Positions 16,938 to 26,324 of a stretch of DNA of 64,000 bases are shown one piece after another (position 1 is the stretch's first letter; every line of letters starts with the position of its first letter). Below the pieces are notes generated by a model that worked only from the letters and a program-made list of their open reading frames with translations, was not told where the DNA came from and did not search any database. A program made the translations under genes and the position numbers. This stretch comes from Chryseobacterium viscerum (lineage in GTDB: Bacteria > Bacteroidota > Bacteroidia > Flavobacteriales > Weeksellaceae): the NCBI RefSeq assembly GCF_002899945.2, contig NZ_PPEG02000007.1:310001-374000 (forward strand), written 5' to 3'.

Positions 16938-19900
16938 ATGAAGAAATTATTACTATCGTGTTTGACAGCGTTCTATTACTGCGTGTCCGCACAGGTTGGT
17001 CCACCTCAACTGACCACCCCCAATACAAATAACGGATATGGCTTTGCACAGTCTACTGGTGCTTATACACCGTTATCGGGAAGCCGAACAATATGGCAGT
17101 CCGGTGCAACAATAGGAACAGATTTGGTATCAGGAGCTATTCCTCTACCTGGTCTTTTTACTTATAACAATCAGAAGTATAATTCTGTTTATATCAGTAA
17201 CAATGGTTTTATTACGTTTGGGATTCCTGCTTCCAGCACCACTTATACAGGATTATCTTCCGATATTTCACCCACTACCTATGATGGAGCTTTTGCAGGA
17301 TTTGCCGTAAATCTTCGTCATGCTAATACTACAACCTCTGAAATTGCCTATGAAACTGTTGGTTCTAAGTTTATTGTGCAATTTACAGATGTGCAGGGTA
17401 ATTCTGCTTCTGCGGCGCAGCTTCTTAATTTCCAGATTCAATTAGACCTTACAACCAAAACAATTGCTATTGTTTATGGAAACTGTGTTTCGGGAACTGC
17501 AACCCTTGCGGGACAGGTAGGGATAAGAGGATCGGAAAGTTCTGATGTTAACAATTTGACAGGAACAAACTGGACTTCTCTTGCTGTAGGAAGCTCAAAT
17601 AGCTCTACGGCAACCTTAGGAAGTACGAACGGAACAACAGTTCCTGCTTCAGGACTGACATTTACTTACACACCGGGAACATGGCAAATTCCACCTGCCA
17701 CCTATGCTACATTGCCTTTCACAGAGAACTTCAGTACCTGGGCAGATGGAAATTCAACTTTAGATCTTCCTAATGCCAATTATTGGAGAGCATGGCCAGC
17801 CAGAGGAGATAATGCATGGAGACAAAGTGATATTGCAACAACAGGGTTTACTTCTGCTTCAGGATGGACTGGAACGAGTGGATCTTCTACGATTTCTACT
17901 CCTGCAGTAACGCCAGCAGCTCGTTTTCACTCCTACAACTGCCAGTATGCTTCAGGATACATGGATTTATATGTCAATCTCTCTTCGGGTTCAGGTACCA
18001 GATACTTAAGTTTTGATTATATCAACCCTTCTGGAACCGATGTTTTAAAAATCCAGATATCTACTGATGGCGGGAATACATTTACAGATGTAGGTTCTGC
18101 TTTAGGAGTTTCAGCATCATGGACATCTAACTTTATAGATTTAGGGTCATCCAGTCCTAATGCAATTGTAAGATTCTTAGCTAAGGGCGATAACGGAAGT
18201 GACGATATCTATGTAGATAATGTTAAAATTTCAGCCATTACAATTCCGGATTGTACCGTAATTACTGCACCAGCTAATGCAGCAACAGGCGTAGCCGTAA
18301 CACCAAATATCAAATGGAATGCTACAGCAGGAGCGACTTCTTACAAACTGAATCTGGGGACTACACCAGGGGGAACAAATGTGATAAATGGAGTAGACGT
18401 AGGAAATGTGCTTACTTATACGCTTCCGGCAGCAAATCAATTGTTATATAATACTACCTATTATGCGACTATACTGCCAGCCAATAGTAACGGAACAGCC
18501 AGTGGATGTACGTCGGTCTCATTCACCACTAAAAATATTGGCTGTCCTACTGTAAGTGCACCTGCATCACCTGCAACAGGAGTTTCTTTAACCCCAACAA
18601 TAACATGGGGGGCTGTAACAGACGCAACAGGATATAAATTGTCGATCGGTACTACAACAGGAGGAACTGATGTCATGAATAATGCTGATTTGGGAAATGT
18701 AACAACTTATACACTTCCTAGTCCATTAAACTATGCAACAAAATATTACTATACAGTTAACGCTTATACACCAACAAGTAATTCTGCTTCGTGTACTGAA
18801 CGTAATTTTACAACGATTTGTGCACCAGAAAACGCTCCAACAAGCTCGCAAAACTTTACCACATTTACTCCATTGTGTTGGTCAGTTGCTAAAGGAGATG
18901 TTACAGCTTCATCTACTCTTACATATGGATCAAGCAAATGGGCTACTGAGGCAGGTTTTGCCAATGCAGGAGCTAATGCAGCCGTAAGAATCAACTTATA
19001 TGGAACCAATACCGGGGATTGGTTGATTTCTCAACCGATTAACCTTGGGGCTACTCCTGGTATGTTTAGAATGAAGTATAAGATGGCCGTTACCAGTTAT
19101 TTGGCAACCACTTCACAAACGACCTTAGGGACTCATCAGGTTAGAGTTATTGTCTCTACAGATGGTGGTACTACATGGAGTAATGCGAACGTTATAAAAA
19201 CTTATACGGGAGCAGCAACTTATTCTAATACAGGGCAAACAGAAATAATAAACCTTACTGGATATTCTGGGAATATTAAAATTGCTTTTGTTGCAACAAC
19301 AAGCTCCAATACTCCAGATATTGACTTCCATATTGACGACTTTGTGGTAGAAGCTATGCCAACATGTCAGGAACCAGCTTCTCCTGTAGTAGCTAATCCT
19401 ACAGTTTCTACAGCGAATCTATCCTGGACAGCACCAGCGACAACACCAGCTAACGGATACGAGTATTATTACAGTACAAGTAGTACAGTTCCTACTGCTG
19501 CTACAACGGCTAGTGGAACAAGCAGTACCACTTCAGCTCCTTTATCCGGACTAGCTTCAAGCACCACTTATTATGTTTGGGTAAGATCCGTATGTAGTTC
19601 GAGCGATAAGAGCCCTTGGGTTGGGCCGGCTGTTTTCAATACACTTTGTGGTACAGTGATGGCGCCTTTTGCTCAGAATTTTGATAGTGGAACGGCACCA
19701 AGCTGTTGGAATAATGTGAACCCTACAGCAACTACTACCGATGCAACACTTTTCTGGAAATTTGCAGGATCTGCAGACTACGGTGCTAATACTGCCAATA
19801 ATGGAAGAGCAGCAGGTACCTATGCATGGGTAGATGCAAGTTCACCATATGCAGGAGCCGGTACTGGTACCGTACAATTGATTACTCCTTCTGTGAATTT

Positions 19901-20471
19901 AACAGGATTGACTTCACCACTTGTTTCTTTTGATTGGTTTAAAAACCATTCTACATCAACTTCAACTACCGTTTCACCTTCTACTTATGATAATAATAAA
20001 CTTACTGTAGAAGTAAACGATGGAAATGGCTGGGTAGCTATATTTAGTGATGTTACAAACTTAAATCAATGGAGAACAGTTAGTATTCCTTTAGCTGCTT
20101 CTTATATAGGAGCAACGATTCAGGTGAGATTTACTGTAGATAAAAATGTAAGCGGTAACGGATACTTCTATGATGACATTCTTTTGGATAATGTTGAAAT
20201 AAAACAAAATCCTAATTTATCGACTTCTGAAGTTGGTGTGAAAGACAATAAAATTAAGGTATATCCTAATCCTTTTATTGACACATTGACAATTTCTGAT
20301 GCATCTAAAGTGAAATCTGTTTCCATTCTTGATGTTGCAGGAAGACTTGTGAAGACTATTGAAACTCCGGCTTCAGAACTTCAGTTGAGAGATCTGAAAG
20401 AAGGAATGTATTTGGTAGTACTGAATATGAAAGACGGAACTAAACAAACCGTTAAAGCAATTAAAAAGTAA
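16938..20471 (+). CDS. Large T9SS type A surface protein with jelly-roll and fibronectin III modules
   Basis: 1177 aa. Signal peptide to about residue 19 (VSAQ). Residues 25-245 form a nidogen-like/lectin-like beta domain (SVYISNNGFITFG, GAFAGFAVNLR). Residues 265-430, 635-800 and 915-1090 look like choice-of-anchor J or MAM-like jelly rolls (LPFTENFSTW, TFTPLCWSVAKGD, APFAQNFDSG; each ends with a DDI/DNV-type strand). Residues 440-625 hold two tandem Ig-like modules with 'PA.PATGV.LTPTI.W' openings, and 815-905 is a fibronectin III module (YYVWVRSVCSSSDKSPW). The tail (IKVYPNPFIDTLTIS...) is a T9SS type A sorting domain. A secreted or cell-surface adhesin or carbohydrate-binding protein; no catalytic motif. 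It shares modules and tail with the next gene. Confidence 0.85.
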   Translation: MKKLLLSCLTAFYYCVSAQVGPPQLTTPNTNNGYGFAQSTGAYTPLSGSRTIWQSGATIGTDLVSGAIPLPGLFTYNNQKYNSVYISNNGFITFGIPASSTTYTGLSSDISPTTYDGAFAGFAVNLRHANTTTSEIAYETVGSKFIVQFTDVQGNSASAAQLLNFQIQLDLTTKTIAIVYGNCVSGTATLAGQVGIRGSESSDVNNLTGTNWTSLAVGSSNSSTATLGSTNGTTVPASGLTFTYTPGTWQIPPATYATLPFTENFSTWADGNSTLDLPNANYWRAWPARGDNAWRQSDIATTGFTSASGWTGTSGSSTISTPAVTPAARFHSYNCQYASGYMDLYVNLSSGSGTRYLSFDYINPSGTDVLKIQISTDGGNTFTDVGSALGVSASWTSNFIDLGSSSPNAIVRFLAKGDNGSDDIYVDNVKISAITIPDCTVITAPANAATGVAVTPNIKWNATAGATSYKLNLGTTPGGTNVINGVDVGNVLTYTLPAANQLLYNTTYYATILPANSNGTASGCTSVSFTTKNIGCPTVSAPASPATGVSLTPTITWGAVTDATGYKLSIGTTTGGTDVMNNADLGNVTTYTLPSPLNYATKYYYTVNAYTPTSNSASCTERNFTTICAPENAPTSSQNFTTFTPLCWSVAKGDVTASSTLTYGSSKWATEAGFANAGANAAVRINLYGTNTGDWLISQPINLGATPGMFRMKYKMAVTSYLATTSQTTLGTHQVRVIVSTDGGTTWSNANVIKTYTGAATYSNTGQTEIINLTGYSGNIKIAFVATTSSNTPDIDFHIDDFVVEAMPTCQEPASPVVANPTVSTANLSWTAPATTPANGYEYYYSTSSTVPTAATTASGTSSTTSAPLSGLASSTTYYVWVRSVCSSSDKSPWVGPAVFNTLCGTVMAPFAQNFDSGTAPSCWNNVNPTATTTDATLFWKFAGSADYGANTANNGRAAGTYAWVDASSPYAGAGTGTVQLITPSVNLTGLTSPLVSFDWFKNHSTSTSTTVSPSTYDNNKLTVEVNDGNGWVAIFSDVTNLNQWRTVSIPLAASYIGATIQVRFTVDKNVSGNGYFYDDILLDNVEIKQNPNLSTSEVGVKDNKIKVYPNPFIDTLTISDASKVKSVSILDVAGRLVKTIETPASELQLRDLKEGMYLVVLNMKDGTKQTVKAIKK

Positions 20472-20491
20472 ATAATTTTTTAAAAATATGA

Positions 20492-20527
20492 AAAGAGACT
20501 ACTCAGCTTGAGTAGTCTCTTTTTTTG
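20492..20527 (+). terminator. Terminator of the 1177-aa T9SS gene
   Basis: 14-bp inverted repeat (20492-20505 with 20509-20522) followed by T residues. Confidence 0.9.
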
Positions 20528-20641
20528 TGGTAAAGATTATGTTTTATTTAAAAAAAAGACATATACGTTATTATATACTTATAAAAGTATTTTTTTTGTT
20601 AATGATTTTTAGCTAGATTTGAATTACTAATAATATATTAT

Positions 20642-22966
20642 ATGAAAAACATTTTACTCGTTGGTTTCTTAATGACCGGCCTTTTTGCCACCGCGCAGAC
20701 CTATTGCACGCCTGCATTTGCTAGTGGATGTAATGGTGGAGACCAGATAGACTCTTTTACAATTCCGGGTGCCGGATTTGATCACTCGAATACAGGTTGT
20801 TCTAATAATGCATATGGAGATTTTACCTCTATGACGATTAACCTGAATGCAGGTTTAAGCTATGGCTTTAGTGTTAAGCATGCATACGAAGATCAAAATG
20901 TACGCATCTGGATAGATTTTAATAATGATGGAACTTTTGACGATGTCGCTCCGGAACTTGTAGCATCTGCAAGCAGTACTTTTGTAGGAGGTGCTAATAT
21001 TACGGCCGGACAGATAACAATCCCTTCTACAGTTACTCCAGGCAGCTATAGAATGAGAGTTGGAGATCGGTTCTCAGGCGATCCCATTCCTTGTAATATT
21101 GATGGATATGGAGAAGCTCATGATTATACAGTGGTGATTGGAGCAGTTCCAACCTGTTTCGCTCCAACAGCTATAACGGTGTCTGCTGTTACTTCGAATT
21201 CAGCTCAGGTTGCATGGACAGCTCCATCTTCTGCTCCTGGCAGCGGATACGAATATTATTATTCGACCTCTGCTACATATCCTTCTGCTAGTATAGTTCC
21301 GTCAGGAACAAGTACTACAGTAAGTACTGGTCTGTCTACTCTTTTACCGGCGACTGCTTATCATGTATGGGTACGCTCTGTATGTAGTACTTCAGATAAG
21401 AGTGCATGGTCTCAGGATGCAACATTTATGACCTCTTGTGTGTCTGTGGGGATACCATATACATTGAATTTTGAAAGTGTAACAGTTCCGGATTTGCCGA
21501 CTTGTACAACAGCAGTTAATGACGGCGCTGGAAATATCTGGGAAACAGGAGATTTAGATGCTCAGGGGTTTACAGGTAACGTTCTTAAGTATTCATATGA
21601 CTCTTCCAATGATGCCAATACCTGGTTTTTCACCAACGGAATTAATCTTACAGCAGGAACTACCTACAGAATCAAATATAAATATGCAAATGCTGAAGGA
21701 ACAGTGTATGCTGAAAAGTTAAAAGTAGCGTACGGCACTTCAGCTACAGGTGCAGGGATGACCAACACATTAGCAGATTATCCGAATGTGGTAACCAGTA
21801 CAGCAACGAGTGCCTTTGTGAACTTTACAGCAGCTACTACAGGGACATATTATTTTGGGTTTCAGGCATACTCTGATGCGAATATGAATGAATTATACGT
21901 TGATGATATTAGTATAGATCTAGCACCTGCTTGTAGTGAACCTACAGCATTAGTTGCTTCAAATATTACTGCTGCAGGAGCTACAGTTTCCTGGACCGCG
22001 GCTACTCCTGTTCCGGCAAACGGATATGATATTTATTATAGTACGACCAATACAGCGCCTACAGCAACAAGTACTCCTAATTTTACAGGAGTTACAGCGA
22101 TCACTTATAATATCCCTGGTTTAGCAGCTTCTACTCCTTATTATGTATGGGTGAGATCGGTATGTAGTAGTACGAGCAAAAGTGCATGGAGTGATTATCT
22201 TACTTTTACTACTTTATGCTCAAGTACAGGCTTACCTTATACTTTAGATTTTGAGAATGTTTCCACTCCGGAGCTTCCTGGGTGTACGGTGGCTACTAAT
22301 ATGGGAACTGGAAACAACTGGGAAACAATGGACCCTCCTTCCGATAGTCAGGGGTTCTCTACCAATGTATTAAAGTATAAATTTAATTCTTTCAGCTCTG
22401 CCGATGCATGGTTCTTTACTCAAGGATTGAGCCTTACAGCAGGAGTGCAGTATACAATTGGCTATACCTATGGAAATAACTCATCAACTTTTGTTGAAAA
22501 ACTAAAAGTAGCATACGGAACGTCACCGGTTGAGTCAGCGATGACTAATTCTATAGCAGATTATTCTTCAATTGATGATGCTACTGCACATACAATGACG
22601 ATTACGTTTACAGTTCCTACAACCGGAGTATATTTCTTTGGATTCAATGCATATTCAGATGCAGACCAGTATAATCTGTATCTTGACGATATACATATTA
22701 CCAATGAAAACCTGGCAACTTCTGAAGTAGCTAAAGCAAAAAATAACATTCAGGTATATCCTAATCCATTTACAGATGTATTGAATATCTCAGATGTTAA
22801 AAACGTGAAAAATGTATCGGTAACAGATGTTACAGGAAGATTAGTAAAAACTATTACAAATCCTGAATCTACCATACATTTAAGAGACTTAATGCAGGGT
22901 GTTTATTTAGTAACTTTAGAAATGAAAGATGGCTCTAAACAGACTATCAAAGCTATTAAGAAATAA
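20642..22966 (+). CDS. T9SS type A surface protein with GEVED, fibronectin III and jelly-roll modules
   Basis: 774 aa. Signal peptide to about residue 19 (FATAQ). Residues 40-172 are a GEVED domain (VRIWIDFNNDGTFDDVAPE ... GEAHDYTVVI). Then come two repeats of a fibronectin III module (about 175-265 and 430-520; 'YHVWVRSVCS', 'YYVWVRSVCS') plus a MAM/choice-of-anchor J-like jelly roll (about 270-425 and 525-680; 'YTLNFESVTVPDLPTC', 'YTLDFENVSTPELPGC'). The C-terminus (IQVYPNPFTDVLNIS ... GVYLVTLEMKDGSKQTIKAIKK) is a T9SS type A sorting domain, nearly the same as in the upstream 1177-aa protein. Both genes have their own terminator. Predicted extracellular adhesin or binding protein. Confidence 0.85.
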   Translation: MKNILLVGFLMTGLFATAQTYCTPAFASGCNGGDQIDSFTIPGAGFDHSNTGCSNNAYGDFTSMTINLNAGLSYGFSVKHAYEDQNVRIWIDFNNDGTFDDVAPELVASASSTFVGGANITAGQITIPSTVTPGSYRMRVGDRFSGDPIPCNIDGYGEAHDYTVVIGAVPTCFAPTAITVSAVTSNSAQVAWTAPSSAPGSGYEYYYSTSATYPSASIVPSGTSTTVSTGLSTLLPATAYHVWVRSVCSTSDKSAWSQDATFMTSCVSVGIPYTLNFESVTVPDLPTCTTAVNDGAGNIWETGDLDAQGFTGNVLKYSYDSSNDANTWFFTNGINLTAGTTYRIKYKYANAEGTVYAEKLKVAYGTSATGAGMTNTLADYPNVVTSTATSAFVNFTAATTGTYYFGFQAYSDANMNELYVDDISIDLAPACSEPTALVASNITAAGATVSWTAATPVPANGYDIYYSTTNTAPTATSTPNFTGVTAITYNIPGLAASTPYYVWVRSVCSSTSKSAWSDYLTFTTLCSSTGLPYTLDFENVSTPELPGCTVATNMGTGNNWETMDPPSDSQGFSTNVLKYKFNSFSSADAWFFTQGLSLTAGVQYTIGYTYGNNSSTFVEKLKVAYGTSPVESAMTNSIADYSSIDDATAHTMTITFTVPTTGVYFFGFNAYSDADQYNLYLDDIHITNENLATSEVAKAKNNIQVYPNPFTDVLNISDVKNVKNVSVTDVTGRLVKTITNPESTIHLRDLMQGVYLVTLEMKDGSKQTIKAIKK

Positions 22967-22991
22967 TTCATCATTTAAATAAAAAGAGAGA

Positions 22992-23020
22992 GGCGGGTTA
23001 TTTATAATCCGTCTTTTATT
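22992..23020 (+). terminator. Weak hairpin after the 774-aa T9SS gene
   Basis: Imperfect stem (CGGGTTA with TAATCCG, one mismatch) followed by CTTTTATTT. It may act together with the hairpin at 23055. Confidence 0.4.
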
Positions 23021-23054
23021 TAGAGTAGTATTTGTTTTGAAAATTAATGAATAA

Positions 23055-23088
23055 AAAAAGATGAACGGATTATTTCGTTCATCTTTTT
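23055..23088. terminator. Convergent bidirectional terminator
   Basis: 13-bp perfect inverted repeat (23055-23067 with 23076-23088) with A- and T-rich flanks, between the plus-strand T9SS gene and the minus-strand 52-aa gene. Confidence 0.8.
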
Positions 23089-23105
23089 ATTGTATGCCAT
23101 GATCA

Positions 23106-23264
23106 TTATTTATAAGGAACAGGCTGTATCTCTCCTTTGTTCATAAGGTCAAAGACAGTGGGGAAGAACATTACTAATATAAAGTAGACGATGATCATGA
23201 GGACTATCAATGCGAAAAGAATGATCACTAAACTATTCGGTCTGTTTTTCTTTTTTGGTTCCAT
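23106..23264 (-). CDS. Small membrane protein, 52 aa
   Basis: A 52-codon ORF with ATG at 23264 and TAA at 23106. It has a basic start (MEPKKKNRPN), a single strong transmembrane helix (residues 11-34, SLVIILFALIVLMIIVYFIL) and a short amphipathic tail (FDLMNKGEIQPVPYK). It lies 43 bases after the ion channel on the same strand and is followed by a hairpin terminator, so it can be co-transcribed with the channel. The predicted topology is N-in. Function unknown; an accessory peptide of the channel is one possibility. It is short, but the hydrophobic pattern and flanking signals make it credible. Confidence 0.6.
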   Translation of the reverse strand: MEPKKKNRPNSLVIILFALIVLMIIVYFILVMFFPTVFDLMNKGEIQPVPYK

Positions 23265-23307
23265 GATTTTGTAATATTTGGTGAATAAATTAAATCTATA
23301 CCAAATA

Positions 23308-24135
23308 TTAAGCTAATTTCTTGCCACATTTCTTACAATACCTTGCATCATCATCAATGTCATCATTTCCGCAGCGATCACATATGACTTCCAGGTTTTG
23401 TCTTTTATTTCTCATTTCTGCGGTAACGATTCCGGTGGGAACTGCAATAATGGAGTAACCGGCCAGCATCAGGATGACAGCAAAAAACTTTCCTAAAGGC
23501 GTGATAGGAGATACGTCACCATATCCTACTGTGGTTACTGTGACAACCGCCCAGTAGATCGATTGTGGTATCGTTTCGAACCCCTGTCTTCCGCCTTCTA
23601 CCATAAACATGAGTGATCCAACAATAACTGAGAAAATAATGAGGAATAAAAGGAAAATATAAATTTTTCTGGAACTGTTCTTCAAAGCCCGAACAATAAG
23701 ATAGCCGTCATTCATGAAATCCAGCAAGTTGAATATTCTGAAGACTCTTAGCATTCTCAGCATTCTGAAAATCAGGAAATACTTTGTAATAGGAAAGAAA
23801 AAACTGAGAAAAAAAGGAACCAGAGCCAGAAAATCAATAATCCCGAAAAAACTGAAAATATAATTCCGTCTGTTTTTTATCACGGCAATTCGCATAGAGT
23901 ATTCGATGGTGAAGAAAATAGAGATCACCCACTCAAGGATCAGGAATGTATAATGGAACCTTTTATCAAGCTGAGGTACACTTTCCATCATGATGATGGC
24001 AGTACTGGCAAGAATTAAAGATAATAATATGATATCAAACAGTTTTCCAAGCCTCGTATCGGAGCGATAAATGATCCGGTAAAGGAATCTTTTCCAAAGA
24101 CTGTCTTCAGGAATAAGATTATGTTCTCTTTCCAT
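23308..24135 (-). CDS. Voltage-gated-type potassium channel with zinc-ribbon tail
   Basis: 275 aa with six transmembrane segments: S1 about 27-50, S2 about 62-85, S3 about 92-112, an Arg-rich S4 about 118-138 (FRMLRMLRVFRIF), S5 about 155-175 and S6 about 212-232. The selectivity filter TVTTVGYGD is near residues 200-206 and predicts K+ conduction. The cytoplasmic tail ends in a small zinc ribbon (C252, C255, C267, C270) in place of the RCK or cyclic-nucleotide domain common in bacterial channels. The 52-aa membrane peptide gene lies directly downstream. It probably carries K+ and sets the membrane potential; the ribbon may sense zinc or bind a partner, which is inference. Confidence 0.85.
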   Translation of the reverse strand: MEREHNLIPEDSLWKRFLYRIIYRSDTRLGKLFDIILLSLILASTAIIMMESVPQLDKRFHYTFLILEWVISIFFTIEYSMRIAVIKNRRNYIFSFFGIIDFLALVPFFLSFFFPITKYFLIFRMLRMLRVFRIFNLLDFMNDGYLIVRALKNSSRKIYIFLLFLIIFSVIVGSLMFMVEGGRQGFETIPQSIYWAVVTVTTVGYGDVSPITPLGKFFAVILMLAGYSIIAVPTGIVTAEMRNKRQNLEVICDRCGNDDIDDDARYCKKCGKKLA

Positions 24136-24251
24136 TTACATAAGGTTATTTCACAGGGAAGTTAATAATTTATAAAGCGAAAGGTAAATATATAACTGTT
24201 AAAAGGATTTTACAAATATTAAAATTTTCTTTAGAGTTTTAGTAAAATTAA

Positions 24252-24259
24252 TATCTTCG
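24252..24259 (+). promoter_or_regulatory. Possible -7 element of the NIF3-like gene
   Basis: TATCTTCG, one base from the TAnnTTTG consensus, 23 bases before ATG 24283. Confidence 0.4.
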
Positions 24260-24282
24260 CTGTAACCGTAAAATATAAATTA

Positions 24283-25380
24283 ATGAAGCTAAAAACTGTA
24301 ATTGCAAAGATAGAAGAGGAAATAAGTATCAGACAGGCAGAAGATTTTGATAATGTAGGACTTTTGTGTGGTGTTTACGATCGTGATGTATCAGGAATTC
24401 TGGTTTGTCATGATGCGTTGGAAAATGTTGTAGATGAGGCAATTGAGAGAAACTGCAATCTGATTGTGTGCTTTCATCCTATTATATTTTCCGGATTAAA
24501 ATCTTTAACAGGGAAAAACTATGTAGAAAGAGCGGTTTTAAAGGCTATTGAAAATAAAGTCGCGATCTATGCCATTCATACCGCGTTTGATAATGATTTC
24601 TTTGGGGTAAATCATGGAATTTGCAGTCAATTGGGGCTAAAGAATATGAAAATTCTACAGCCGAAAGAAAATAACTTGAAACAACTGACGGTTTTTGTTC
24701 CGAAAGAGTACTCAGAAAAAGTAAAAGAAGCGATGTTCTCTGCAGGAGCAGGAAATATAGGATTTTATGACGAATGCAGCTTTACAGTCAATGGTAACGG
24801 AACATTCAGGCCGACAGAAGGTTCCAATCCTTTTTCCGGAAAGCAGAATATTCGTGAAAATGCAGATGAAGATATGATTTCTGTGATTTTTGAAGGCTAC
24901 AAGCAAGGTCAGATTGTAGGGGCTATGAAGTCTGCACATCCTTATGAGGAAGTTGCCCATCAGGTATACAGTCTGGATAACAAAAACCATCATGCCGGGT
25001 TGGGAATGTATGGTGACCTGGAAGAGGAAATGGATGAAAAAGATTTCCTTGGATTTGTAAAGGAAAAGTTTGGTCTTGAGGTGATAAAACATTCTTCTTT
25101 TAATCATAAAAAAATCAAAAGAGTAGGGGTTTTGGGAGGTTCAGGAGCCAGCGGAATACGATCTGCAGCAGCCAAAAAATGTGATGCCTATCTTACGGGT
25201 GATCTTAAATACCACGACTATTTTTTAGCAGAGTCTAAAATGTTGATTTGTGATATAGGACATTATGAGTCAGAACAATTTGTTGCTCAACAATTATTTG
25301 AAATTTTGTCACAAAAATTTAGTACATTTGCAATTTCAAAATCTATTGAAAAAACAAACCCAGTAAATTATTTCATTTAA
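24283..25380 (+). CDS. Nif3-like dinuclear metal centre protein
   Basis: 365 aa, NIF3/YbgI/YqfO family, the long form with an inserted middle domain. Metal-site motifs are visible: 'FHPIIFSGLKSLTG' near residue 67, 'AIHTAFDN' near 105, 'GDLKYHDYF' near 307 and 'IGHYESEQF' near 325. The inserted region (about 125-230, with HPYEEVAHQVYSL) is the PII-like domain of the long form. Members form hexamers binding two metal ions. They are often named GTP cyclohydrolase 1 type 2, but the cell role is unsettled. It is followed two bases later by a coiled-coil protein gene, a pair also common elsewhere in Bacteroidetes, so an operon is likely. Confidence 0.9.
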   Translation: MKLKTVIAKIEEEISIRQAEDFDNVGLLCGVYDRDVSGILVCHDALENVVDEAIERNCNLIVCFHPIIFSGLKSLTGKNYVERAVLKAIENKVAIYAIHTAFDNDFFGVNHGICSQLGLKNMKILQPKENNLKQLTVFVPKEYSEKVKEAMFSAGAGNIGFYDECSFTVNGNGTFRPTEGSNPFSGKQNIRENADEDMISVIFEGYKQGQIVGAMKSAHPYEEVAHQVYSLDNKNHHAGLGMYGDLEEEMDEKDFLGFVKEKFGLEVIKHSSFNHKKIKRVGVLGGSGASGIRSAAAKKCDAYLTGDLKYHDYFLAESKMLICDIGHYESEQFVAQQLFEILSQKFSTFAISKSIEKTNPVNYFI

Positions 25381-25382
25381 AT

Positions 25383-26159
25383 ATGGCAAAAACCAACGAT
25401 ATTTCAGTTGAAGAAAAATTAAGAGCTTTATACGATTTACAGATCATTGATTCAAGATTGGATGAAATCCGAAATACTAGAGGAGAATTGCCAATTGAAG
25501 TTGAAGATCTTGAAATTGAGATTGAAGGTCTTGAAAAGAGAGCTGAAAAATTTCATGCAGACATTAAAGATCAGGACGATCAGATCAAAACAAAGCATGA
25601 AGTAATCAACCATGCAAAAACTTTAATTGATAAATACAAGTCTCAACAGGATAATGTAAGAAACAATAAAGAGTTTGAAGCATTAGGAAAAGAAATGGAA
25701 TTCCAGGATCTGGAAATTCAACTTGCTGAAAAAAGGATTAAAGAATTCGGAGTTAAAATTGCTCACAAAAACGAAACTTTAAGCGAACTTACTTCAAAGA
25801 TCGACGACTTGAAAAGCCACTTGAAATTCAAGAAAGAAGAGTTGGATGGTTTGATCTCTGAAACTCAGAAAGAAGAAGAATACCTAATTGAGCAGTCTAA
25901 AGAATTTGCAGGTAAAATTGATGAGAGATTACTGGCTTCTTACAACAGAATCAGAACTAGCTCTATCAACGGTCTTGCAGTAGTAGGATTAGAAAGAGGA
26001 GCTCCAAAAGGATCTTTCTTTACAATTCCTCCTCAGAAGCAGATGGAAATCGCTCAGAGAAAGAAAATCATTATTGACGAGCATTCAGGGAAAATCCTTG
26101 TAGATGATGAGTTGGTAATGGAAGAAAACGAAAGAATGAAAATGGTAATTAAATTCTAA
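25383..26159 (+). CDS. Coiled-coil protein of the C4 zinc-ribbon family lacking its cysteines
   Basis: 258 aa. Residues 10-185 form a long antiparallel coiled coil (LEDLEIEIEGLEKR..., KSHLKFKKEELDGL). The C-terminal domain fits the C4-type zinc-ribbon family (PF02591-like). The usual ACGGC knuckle is replaced by APKGS near residue 207 and the usual CExCGRIL by DEHSGKIL near residue 232. The protein contains no cysteine at all, so it cannot bind zinc in the family manner, yet the surrounding fold residues (TIPPQKQMEIAQRKKII) are well kept. The gene starts two bases after the NIF3-like gene. The family is linked to translation and stress; the role here is unknown. Confidence 0.8.
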   Translation: MAKTNDISVEEKLRALYDLQIIDSRLDEIRNTRGELPIEVEDLEIEIEGLEKRAEKFHADIKDQDDQIKTKHEVINHAKTLIDKYKSQQDNVRNNKEFEALGKEMEFQDLEIQLAEKRIKEFGVKIAHKNETLSELTSKIDDLKSHLKFKKEELDGLISETQKEEEYLIEQSKEFAGKIDERLLASYNRIRTSSINGLAVVGLERGAPKGSFFTIPPQKQMEIAQRKKIIIDEHSGKILVDDELVMEENERMKMVIKF

Positions 26160-26179
26160 TTACTGATTTTAAATCATAC

Positions 26180-26213
26180 AAAAGCTGTTTCAGAAATGAG
26201 ACAGCTTTTTTTA
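26180..26213 (+). terminator. Terminator of the NIF3/zinc-ribbon operon
   Basis: 12-bp inverted repeat with one mismatch (AAAAGCTGTTTC with GAGACAGCTTTT), then a T run. Confidence 0.85.
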
Positions 26214-26287
26214 TATACTCAATAGTAATGGGCTTTATCCCGTTTGCTTATCAAAAAAAACAAACTCCCATCCTTGCAAATAGCTAT

Positions 26288-26315
26288 AAAAAAACCGCTT
26301 CAAAACGAAGCGGTT
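26288..26315 (-). terminator. Terminator of the acyl-CoA ligase gene
   Basis: 9-bp perfect stem (26293-26301 with 26307-26315); on the minus strand a T run follows. Confidence 0.85.
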
Positions 26316-26324
26316 GTATTTTAG

